Origin: Faecalicoccus sp. | Lineage (GTDB): Bacteria > Bacillota_I > Bacilli_A > Erysipelotrichales > Erysipelotrichaceae | DNA: 8,416 nucleotides | Direction: 5' to 3' | Assembly (NCBI GenBank): GCA_017941505.1 | Contig: JAGAWH010000174.1 | Span: forward strand, 1-8,416 | In this document: in pieces, positions 1 through 5,577 of the stretch | How the letters are laid out: the number at the start of each line of letters is the position of its first letter | Numbering within the stretch: position 1 is the first letter of the stretch | The notes under the pieces: generated by a model | What the model was told of the DNA's origin: nothing | What the model saw: the letters and a program-made list of their open reading frames with translations, nothing else | Databases searched by the model: none | Position numbers and translations under genes: made by a program

Positions 1-56
1 ACATTTGGGTTTTTAGATAAAATCTCTATTTCTTCCTTTGAAAATCTCTTGTCCAT
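1..56 (-). CDS. IS3-type transposase OrfA, N-terminal fragment (partial)
   Basis: On the minus strand an ATG at 56-54 opens a frame of 18 codons that runs off the left edge, reading MDKRFSKEEIEILSKNPNV. A short 'KRF(S/T)KEEIEILSKNP' start is, from memory, typical of helix-turn-helix OrfA proteins of IS3-type insertion sequences in Firmicutes, which bind the element ends and with OrfB form the transposase. Only the N-terminus is visible, so the HTH itself is not seen. No good ribosome binding site precedes this ATG. An in-frame ATG at 89-87 and a GTG at 71 would extend it by 11 and 5 codons, but neither has a better site. The stem-loop with U-tract just upstream (76-135) would shield it from read-through of the HIT gene, as is common for transposases. 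It could instead be another small HTH regulator. Confidence 0.5.
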   Translation of the reverse strand, partial: MDKRFSKEEIEILSKNPN

Positions 57-75
57 AAAAATTTTTACAGCCACT

Positions 76-135
76 AAAAAAGTACCCATATAGGGTACAG
101 CTTACTTTCCAGAAGCTGTTCCTCCTATGGGTACT
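76..135 (-). terminator. Stem-loop with U-tract, terminator downstream of the HIT gene
   Basis: Read on the minus strand, 135-129 (AGTACCC) pairs with 87-81 (GGGTACT), 128-124 (ATAGG) with 94-90 (CCTAT), and 119-113 (ACAGCTT) with 103-97 (AAGCTGT), giving 7+5+7 base pairs with small internal loops. Six U residues (81-76) follow, the first of which is in the stem. A simpler alternative using the same 3' strand is a 6-bp hairpin at 98-82 (GTACCC, loop TATAT, GGGTAC). Either would act as an intrinsic terminator for transcription leaving the HIT gene, and as insulation ahead of the transposase-like ORF. A sequence AGGAGGA (126-120) lies inside the fold and would be partly masked. Confidence 0.7.
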
Positions 136-220
136 AGTTTAACTCGATATCTCCTCCATTTTCTTCTTTTATTTGCGTTCAGAGGTGGCCATTTTCAGCA
201 GCCTCCCTTATGGATGTTTT

Positions 221-613
221 TTATTTCATCTTTTCTTTAATTTCTTCAAAATCTACCGGTTCAATCGCATGGAATTCTAAAGTAACAGTATCGTTATTTT
301 TGTAGCGTGGAATCAAATGAACGTGGAAATGTTCTACGCTTTGACCGGCTGCTTCATGCATATTGGATAAAAGATTAATGCCATCGCATTTTAAATTCTT
401 TTCCAACTTATTGGCAATCATCTGTGCTACTTCAAAGACATGATCACGAATGGATGCGGGGCAGTCCAAAAATGAAGTGCAGTGTTCTTTCGGAACAACC
501 AGACAATGTCCATAGGATGTTGGATTTACATCTAAGAATACAATGACAGAATCATCTTCATATAGTTTATGGCTTGGAATATCGCCTTTGGCAATTGAGC
601 AGAAAATACACAT
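221..613 (-). CDS. HIT family protein (histidine triad nucleotide-binding hydrolase)
   Basis: A 130-residue cytosolic protein of the HIT superfamily, which hydrolyses nucleoside phosphoramidates, AMP-lysine or dinucleoside polyphosphates. The signature H-x-H-x-H is at residues 95-99 (EHFHVHLIPR), where the middle His (H97) is the expected nucleophile. Cys2 and Cys5 (MCIFC), with H44 and H95, fit the zinc site of Firmicute Hit proteins. The length is normal for the single-domain family. The start is set by an AAGGAGGG ribosome binding site (complement of 621-628) 7 nt before the ATG and by the family's usual MCIFC start. The gene is divergent from murF and has its own promoter. A terminator lies about 85 bp beyond its stop. 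The exact in vivo substrate cannot be read from sequence. Confidence 0.95.
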   Translation of the reverse strand: MCIFCSIAKGDIPSHKLYEDDSVIVFLDVNPTSYGHCLVVPKEHCTSFLDCPASIRDHVFEVAQMIANKLEKNLKCDGINLLSNMHEAAGQSVEHFHVHLIPRYKNNDTVTLEFHAIEPVDFEEIKEKMK

Positions 614-635
614 AGTAAAACCCTCCTTGGGTCCT

Positions 636-665
636 ATTATATACCTATTTTCGGGTAAATGAAAA
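636..665 (-). promoter_or_regulatory. Probable sigma-A promoter of the HIT gene
   Basis: On the minus strand a perfect TATAAT (complement of 636-641) lies 22 bp upstream of the HIT start codon. A weak -35, TTTTCA (complement of 660-665, 4 of 6 matches), sits 18 bp before it. The predicted transcript start falls just upstream of the ribosome binding site, so the 5' leader is very short. Confidence 0.6.
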
Positions 666-801
666 GCCAGGCTAAGGGGGTGCCTGACTCTTCAAAAATT
701 AAGGGGATAGAAAATAGTATGAATATCAAAAAATCCATACCGGCAAGGCCTTCTACTTCCTTGCTTGCCCAAAGTATAGCACAGGGAACCCTTTGAATTG
801 T

Positions 802-897
802 GGGAAAAATGTGTGAAAACACAAAAAAGATGGATTTTTTGGGATAAAATGTGTCATTTTTGGATATTTTAGGAGAAAAACGGATGAAAAAGTGTCA
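802..897. repeat. Three imperfect direct repeats upstream of murF
   Basis: GGGAAAAATGTGTGA (802-816), GGATAAAATGTGTCA (842-856) and GGATGAAAAAGTGTCA (882-897) are variants of one element. Their GTGT cores start at 811, 851 and 892, about 40 bp or nearly four helical turns apart. The spacing suggests cooperative binding of a regulator in the HIT/murF divergent region. The first copy also holds a small hairpin, TGTGT-GAAA-ACACA (810-823). The rest of the 614-1005 intergenic region shows only promoters, a small ORF and short palindromes. No riboswitch, T-box or tRNA was recognised. Confidence 0.4.
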
Positions 898-946
898 TGA
901 ATACGCTTTCAAGTGGTCACCCGGATTAGGTGGTATTTCCTTTTAA
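884..946 (+). CDS. Small ORF (20 aa), possible leader peptide
   Basis: ATG at 884 opens MKKCHEYAFKWSPGLGGISF and ends with TAA at 944-946. An AGGAG (871-875) lies 8 nt upstream, an ideal distance. It resembles no family known to me. It ends 26 bp before the murF extended -10, so it would need its own upstream promoter, and only a poor TAAAAT (845-850) without a -35 is visible. It overlaps the third copy of the direct repeat, so either the ORF or the repeat may be the functional element. No membrane segment is evident. It could be chance. Confidence 0.25.
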   Translation: MKKCHEYAFKWSPGLGGISF

Positions 947-951
947 AAAAG

Positions 952-994
952 CCCAATTCATGGAGTAAGTATGTTATAATGATTCAGAATTGGG
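952..994. repeat. 8-bp inverted repeat flanking the murF -10 box
   Basis: CCCAATTC (952-959) is perfectly complementary to GAATTGGG (987-994), with 27 bp between the arms. The left arm occupies the -35 position and the right arm covers the predicted transcription start, so the TATAAT lies inside. If the promoter call is right, the left arm is not transcribed, and an operator for a dimeric or looping regulator is more likely than an RNA hairpin. Confidence 0.4.
972..980 (+). promoter_or_regulatory. Extended -10 promoter of the murF operon
   Basis: TGT-TATAAT (972-980) is a perfect -10 with the TGn extension. No good -35 is present 16-18 bp upstream (CCCAAT-like at 952-957), which extended -10 promoters tolerate. 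It lies 25 bp before the murF ATG at 1006, giving a leader of about 20 nt that contains a TGGGGG ribosome binding site (991-996). Confidence 0.65.
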
Positions 995-1005
995 GGTTTC
1001 TATCA

Positions 1006-2364
1006 ATGATACATAAAACAATTCAAGAAATCAAACAAATGGTGAATGGAGAATATACCGGATCGGATGATCGAATGATCTGCGGTGTTACCATTGACTC
1101 CAGAACCGTTGAAGAAAATATGTTATATATTCCGTTGATCGGAGCCAGAGCGGATGGTCACTCTTTTATCGATTCTGTCATCGAAAAAAAGGCGGCCGCT
1201 GTTTTATGGCAGAAAGATCATAAAGATGTACCGGAAGGCATTCCGTGCATTCTGGTTGAAGATACACAGAAAGCTTTGCAGCAGCTGGCAAAAGCGTACT
1301 TAGAAACATTAAACTGCAAGATTATCGGTATTACCGGATCTAACGGCAAGACAAGCTGTAAAGATATGATGTACAGTGTTTTCTCAAAAGAGAAAAAGAC
1401 CCAGAAAACGCAGGGGAACCGTAATAACGAAATTGGATTGCCTTTGACAATTCTTGACTTTGATGAAGATATCGAAGTTGCGGTACTCGAAATGGGAATG
1501 GAAAACTGGGGTGAGATTGAGTTTCTAACCTCAATCGCCAGACCGGATATTGCCGTTATTACCACGATTGGCTCTGCTCACAAGGAGAACTTAGGCGGTA
1601 AGCTTCAGATTGCGCAGGCTAAGTTGGAAATACTACAAAATATGAATCCAGAAGGTTTGTTCTTATATCACAAAGACAGCCCTGAGATTGAACAAGCGAT
1701 GAAGGATATGAATTACTCCAAAGATATTGAAATTCAATCTTTTGGAAAAAAAGCCGATGTGATGGTTACATCCGATATTGAATTTACCGGAAATTCAATG
1801 CGTTTTAGCTGCAACCTATTAGATGAGCCGGTTGAATTGAACGCCTTGGGTGAAGTGATGGCATACAACGCATTACCTGTAATTGCGGCTGCCAAACATG
1901 AAGGTATTTCCAATCAATCCATTTTAACAGGATTAAAGGAATTGGAAATGACGCGTATGCGTACCCAATTGATTTCGATCAAGAGCGCTAAGATATTAGA
2001 TGATTCTTATAAATCCAATCCGGAAAGTGCCATGGCTGCCATCGATACATTAATGTCAATTCCGGCTGCCAAACATATTGCGGTACTTGCCGATATGTTA
2101 GATTTAGGCGAAGATGAAAATGAATTACATGCAGGCATTGGGCGTTACGCAGCAGCGAAACATGTTGACTTATTATATTGTACCGGACCATTATCCAAAC
2201 ATACTGCCAACAAGGCGGATATGGATGCGGTATGGTTCGCATCCAAAGATGCCATTGTGAATGATTTAAAATCATATCTGGATCAGGATGTAGTAATTCT
2301 GGTAAAAGGAAGCCGTGCAATGGCTATGGATACAATTGTTCGTGATTTACAGGAGGATAAGTAG
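1006..2364 (+). CDS. murF: UDP-N-acetylmuramoyl-tripeptide--D-alanyl-D-alanine ligase MurF
   Basis: MurF is the cytosolic ATP-dependent ligase that adds the terminal D-amino acid dipeptide to UDP-MurNAc-tripeptide. The protein is 452 residues, normal for the family. The N-terminal substrate domain has DSRTV (31-35). The central ATPase has the P-loop GITGSNGKTS (108-117), GNRNNEIGLP (137-146), LEMGM (161-165) and the expected carbamylated Lys K206 (AKLE). The C-terminal domain has DDSYKSNPES (332-341) and KGSRAMAMD (434-442). The start at 1006 is chosen over the longer frame beginning with GTG at 913 because the family begins here, a TGGGGG site precedes it and the promoter lies between the two. 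The gene heads an operon, with the ligase that makes its dipeptide substrate one base downstream. In this context the dipeptide may be D-Ala-D-Ser rather than D-Ala-D-Ala. Confidence 0.96.
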   Translation: MIHKTIQEIKQMVNGEYTGSDDRMICGVTIDSRTVEENMLYIPLIGARADGHSFIDSVIEKKAAAVLWQKDHKDVPEGIPCILVEDTQKALQQLAKAYLETLNCKIIGITGSNGKTSCKDMMYSVFSKEKKTQKTQGNRNNEIGLPLTILDFDEDIEVAVLEMGMENWGEIEFLTSIARPDIAVITTIGSAHKENLGGKLQIAQAKLEILQNMNPEGLFLYHKDSPEIEQAMKDMNYSKDIEIQSFGKKADVMVTSDIEFTGNSMRFSCNLLDEPVELNALGEVMAYNALPVIAAAKHEGISNQSILTGLKELEMTRMRTQLISIKSAKILDDSYKSNPESAMAAIDTLMSIPAAKHIAVLADMLDLGEDENELHAGIGRYAAAKHVDLLYCTGPLSKHTANKADMDAVWFASKDAIVNDLKSYLDQDVVILVKGSRAMAMDTIVRDLQEDK

Positions 2365-2365
2365 T

Positions 2366-3412
2366 ATGAATTTAGGTGTTATTTTTGGAGGACAGAGCTC
2401 TGAATATTCTGTATCTCTTCATTCAACAGGATCTTTTTTAAGACAGATTCATGAAGAAAAATACAATATCACAAAGATTGGAATTACTGATAAGGGTGAA
2501 TTCTATTTATATAAAGGAAATATCGAAGACATAGAACATGATCATTGGTGTACACCGGATAAGGCTGTACCTTGTGCCTGGGTAAAAGGCGGTATTATCG
2601 TTCTTGACGGAACCAATGAAAAAATTGAATTAGACTGCGTATTCCCGGTATTACACGGTAAAAACGGAGAAGATGGATGTATTCAGGGATTGTTGGAACT
2701 GATGAATATCCATTATGTCGGATGTGATATTTTATCCAGTGCTGTATGTATGGATAAGGAAATCATGCATATTTTATGTGATCAGGCTAATATCCCATGT
2801 GCAGAATATATCTGCTTAAGAGAACGCGGAAAGAATCCGAGCTTTGAAGAAATTCAGGAAAAAATTCCTTTACCATGGATTGTAAAACCATGTAATGCAG
2901 GAAGCAGCTACGGTGTTCATTATGTAGATGACAAGGACAGCTTTACAGAAGCCTGTAAAGATGCTTTCTATTGGGATGGAAGAGGAAAAATCCTGGTAGA
3001 AAATGCGATATCCGGATTTGAAATCGGATGTGCTGTTATGGGAAATGACGAAATCTTTACCGGAAGCTGTGATGAAATTGAAATTAATGGCGGTTTCTTT
3101 GATTTCGAAGGAAAATATGAAATGAAAGGTGCAGCTATTTACTGTCCGGCCCGCATCGATGAAAAGACATTTGATGAAGCACGCGACTTAGCACGCAGAG
3201 TATATATTGCGATGAACTGCACCGGTATGGCTCGTGTTGATATGTTTGTGACAGATGATAAGAAGGTTGTCTTAAATGAAGTCAATACGATTCCTGGTCT
3301 TACCGCAACATCCCGCTATCCTTCTATGATGAAAGAAGCCGGTATTGAGTTCCCGGATTTAATTGACAAGTTGATTGATCTTGCGATGCAAAGGACGATT
3401 GGAGCATGTTAG
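2366..3412 (+). CDS. D-alanine:D-X ligase, VanC/VanG-like, probable D-Ala:D-Ser ligase
   Basis: An ATP-grasp enzyme of 348 residues that joins D-Ala to a second D-amino acid for MurF. Motifs are GVIFGGQSSEYSVSL (4-18, catalytic E13), HGKNGEDG (97-104), KPCNAGSSYGV (174-184), the omega loop GGFFDFEGKY (242-251), RVDMF (290-294) and LNEVNTIPG (303-311). K250-Y251 matches DdlB K215-Y216, so it is not the His-bearing VanA/D-lactate type. F245 and R317 align with F250 and R322 of VanC2, where DdlB has Y210 and L282. Both pairs are 72 residues apart. The omega-loop region resembles VanC/VanE/VanG more than ordinary Ddl. The start at 2366 is set by AGGAGG (2351-2356) inside the end of murF; an upstream in-frame ATG at 2315 only adds murF-overlapping sequence. 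D-Ser preference is inferred, and an ordinary D-Ala-D-Ala ligase remains possible. Confidence 0.88.
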   Translation: MNLGVIFGGQSSEYSVSLHSTGSFLRQIHEEKYNITKIGITDKGEFYLYKGNIEDIEHDHWCTPDKAVPCAWVKGGIIVLDGTNEKIELDCVFPVLHGKNGEDGCIQGLLELMNIHYVGCDILSSAVCMDKEIMHILCDQANIPCAEYICLRERGKNPSFEEIQEKIPLPWIVKPCNAGSSYGVHYVDDKDSFTEACKDAFYWDGRGKILVENAISGFEIGCAVMGNDEIFTGSCDEIEINGGFFDFEGKYEMKGAAIYCPARIDEKTFDEARDLARRVYIAMNCTGMARVDMFVTDDKKVVLNEVNTIPGLTATSRYPSMMKEAGIEFPDLIDKLIDLAMQRTIGAC

Positions 3413-4551
3413 TCAGCAAGTCAAGAGCCTGGGAAATCATCGATTATGATGCGATTGCCCACAATGTTGAAGAGATTCAAAAACTTGTAGGCAATGAAAA
3501 AATCATGGGTATCGTTAAGGCAAACGCATATGGACATGGAGCTGTGGAATGTGCCAAAGCTTTAAAAGCAGCCGGTGTTGATTTCTTTGCGGTTGCGACC
3601 ATGGATGAAGCTTTACAATTAAGAGAAGGCGGTATCGAAGAAAATATTCTTATTTTGGGATATACACCATTAGAACATATCCATTATTTAGTAGAAAAAA
3701 ATTTAATTCAAACCTTAGTATCTTTGGATTATGCCAAAGAACTAAATACATATGCCAAAGACAACAATACGGTCATCCGTGGACACTGCAAGGTGGATAC
3801 CGGAATGGGAAGAATTGGTATTGTATATCAGGACAACCATAAACATATGGATGAAATTATTGAGGAGTACCAATTGCCGAATGTTCAGGTAGAAGGTATT
3901 TTCTCACATTTTCCAATCAGTGATGAATTGGATAAGAAAGCCTATTCCGATCATCAGATTGAATTGTTTGAAGAGGTTTTAACTAGTTTAAAGGAAGCCG
4001 GAATCGATCCGGGTATCCGTCATATACAAAACAGCTACGGCATCTTGAATTTCGGGGATTTAGGATATGATTACTGTCGACCGGGCTTATTATATATGGG
4101 CGTTACCAGTGATGATACGATTCCAATCGCATCCAATCCGGATTTCATTCCGATTATGTCGCTTTATGCCAACATCAGCATGATCAAGGAAATCGACAAA
4201 GGCCAATCCATCAGCTATGGCCGTCATTTCATTGCTGAAAAGCCAACCAAAGTGGCTTCTATTACCATTGGATATGCCGATGGATTGCCTCGAATCTGTT
4301 CTAACAAGGGACTTGAAGTCCTGGTTCATGGAAAACGCTGCAAGATCATCGGAAATATCTGTATGGATCAATGTATGGTTGATGTAACGGATGTAGAAGA
4401 TGTCAAAGCAGGAGATGTTGTCTGCTTAGTCGGTATACAGGGTGACCAGAGAGTTACCATAGATGAAATCAGCCGTAAGGCAAATACAATCAATAATGAA
4501 ACATTATGCGGTATTTCTGCACGAGTACCGCGAATCAAAAAGAAAGGGTAA
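3406..4551 (+). CDS. PLP-dependent serine/alanine racemase (VanT racemase-domain type)
   Basis: A cytosolic fold-type III racemase of 381 residues supplying D-Ser and/or D-Ala for the ligase encoded just upstream. The PLP lysine is K38 in VKANAYGHG (37-45). R136 lies in DTGMGRIG (131-138), the second catalytic base is Y271 (ISYGRH), and the phosphate site is near SITIGYADGLPR (285-296). The position of Tyr354 of Geobacillus alanine racemase (motif NYE) is Asn here (N364, INNETLC), as in VanT serine racemases. IQNSYGILNFGDLGYDYCRPG (207-227) also closely matches VanT. The ATG at 3406 overlaps the ligase stop by 7 bp and has AAGGA (3391-3395), pointing to translational coupling. No other racemase is in the window, so it may also be the cell's alanine racemase. 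Confidence 0.9.
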   Translation: MLVSKSRAWEIIDYDAIAHNVEEIQKLVGNEKIMGIVKANAYGHGAVECAKALKAAGVDFFAVATMDEALQLREGGIEENILILGYTPLEHIHYLVEKNLIQTLVSLDYAKELNTYAKDNNTVIRGHCKVDTGMGRIGIVYQDNHKHMDEIIEEYQLPNVQVEGIFSHFPISDELDKKAYSDHQIELFEEVLTSLKEAGIDPGIRHIQNSYGILNFGDLGYDYCRPGLLYMGVTSDDTIPIASNPDFIPIMSLYANISMIKEIDKGQSISYGRHFIAEKPTKVASITIGYADGLPRICSNKGLEVLVHGKRCKIIGNICMDQCMVDVTDVEDVKAGDVVCLVGIQGDQRVTIDEISRKANTINNETLCGISARVPRIKKKG

Positions 4552-4560
4552 AAAAAGATT

Positions 4561-5574
4561 ATGGCGAAAAGACAATATGCAGCCATTGACATTGCGAAGT
4601 ATGTAGCAGCTCTGTTGGTGGTAGCGGTGCATACATTTCCGTTACTAGGTGTATCTGAAGTATTGAATACATATTTGATTCATTGTTTTGGACATGTGGC
4701 AGTTCCGTTCTTTTTTACGGTTGCGGGTTATTTTTTCTTTAAAAAATATACCGGTGACCCGGAAACGGATCGATACACGCTGCAGGATTATCTTTTCCGC
4801 CTGCTGAAGTTATATGTGATATGGAGTGTTATTTATCTTCCATATAAAATTTATGATTATGTAGCTGCCGGAAGCGGGCTTTCTGCCATCATCAGCTATG
4901 TGCGGGACTTCTTCTTTGCGGGAAGCTACTACCATTTATGGTATTTCCCGGCATCGATCATTGCCTTTATTCTGGTCTTCTACAGTTATCAGAAAAAAGG
5001 ATTGAACTTTACCATCAAAGCTTCTTTGGCAGCCTATGCGATTGGATATTTAATCAATATCTTTGGTCCGGTATGGGAGACCATCCCGGGAATCAGCTTA
5101 TTATATGGCTTATATATGCGTATCTTTACAACCGCAAGAAACGGTTTCTTTATGGGACCAATCTATGTAACGATGGGTCTTTTGATGACAAGGACAAAAC
5201 GTCTGCCGAAACGCACCTCGATGATTGGCTTTATCGTCAGCATGATTTTCCTGCTTTTGGAAGTGACCGTTTACCGTTTAACAGGAATCTTACAGGATCT
5301 TTCCTGCATGTTCTTGACCGTTATTCCGGTAATCTATTTCTTAGTTAGCTGGCTGCTTCGTGTGCGTATGCCTTATAAACCGATTCATCGTGAATTACGA
5401 AATGATTCGACATTGATCTATACATCGCATATCTTATTCGCAAAACCTTTATGGACGCTTTTACCGGATGCCAATATTGTTGTTTATTTCTTAACCATAG
5501 CTCTGGCACAGGGCTTTGCGACGCTGGTACTTCGAAATAAGGGTCGTCTACCTATATTAGAAAACCTATATTAA
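4561..5574 (+). CDS. VanT-like membrane protein (acyltransferase 3 family)
   Basis: A 337-residue integral membrane protein with about ten hydrophobic segments (roughly 13-30, 46-60, 82-97, 127-143, 153-169, 196-209, 221-238, 248-266, 284-300, 305-324). It belongs to the acyltransferase 3 fold. Several motifs match the N-terminal membrane half of VanT as I recall it: VVAVHTFPL (20-28), HVAVPFFFTVAGYFFF (45-60), YHLWYFPA (124-131) and TARNGFF (191-197). In VanT this half is fused to the racemase and has been proposed to take up L-serine. Here it is a separate gene 9 bp after the racemase, like VanTm/VanTr of the vanL cluster but in reverse order. The ribosome binding site is weak (GGG at 4546-4548), so coupling to the racemase gene is likely. 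A peptidoglycan or envelope O-acyltransferase is the alternative. Confidence 0.8.
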   Translation: MAKRQYAAIDIAKYVAALLVVAVHTFPLLGVSEVLNTYLIHCFGHVAVPFFFTVAGYFFFKKYTGDPETDRYTLQDYLFRLLKLYVIWSVIYLPYKIYDYVAAGSGLSAIISYVRDFFFAGSYYHLWYFPASIIAFILVFYSYQKKGLNFTIKASLAAYAIGYLINIFGPVWETIPGISLLYGLYMRIFTTARNGFFMGPIYVTMGLLMTRTKRLPKRTSMIGFIVSMIFLLLEVTVYRLTGILQDLSCMFLTVIPVIYFLVSWLLRVRMPYKPIHRELRNDSTLIYTSHILFAKPLWTLLPDANIVVYFLTIALAQGFATLVLRNKGRLPILENLY

Positions 5575-5577
5575 ATT

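Noticed and set aside
668..686. CAGGC/GCCTG stem-loop as a terminator or riboswitch part
   Set aside because: Only 5 bp with a 9-nt loop, just upstream of the HIT -35. No gene ends there and no larger structured RNA could be built around it.
742..769. GGCAAG/CTTGCC inverted repeat
   Set aside because: Short, with a long loop, and not next to a gene end or promoter. Expected by chance in AT-rich intergenic DNA.
637..822. Minus-strand frame of 61 codons in the intergenic region
   Set aside because: It starts at a GTG without a ribosome binding site, overlaps the HIT promoter and direct repeats, and resembles nothing known to me.
800..823. DnaA boxes or an origin-like element (TGTGGGAAA, TGTGTGAAA)
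   Set aside because: The best match to the DnaA box has two mismatches, with no cluster of good boxes and no dnaA or dnaN nearby.
913..1005. N-terminal extension of MurF from a GTG at 913
   Set aside because: The 31 extra residues do not match MurF, and the segment contains the extended -10 promoter and the ribosome binding site for the ATG at 1006.
2315..2365. Earlier ATG for the D-Ala:D-X ligase
   Set aside because: The 17 extra residues overlap murF in another frame and lack family similarity. The ATG at 2366 has AGGAGG at the right distance and begins with the family's first strand.
3089..3120. D-Ala-D-lactate (VanA/VanB-type) ligase
   Set aside because: The omega loop has Lys-Tyr (K250-Y251), not the His of VanA/VanB, and no D-lactate dehydrogenase (vanH) gene is adjacent.
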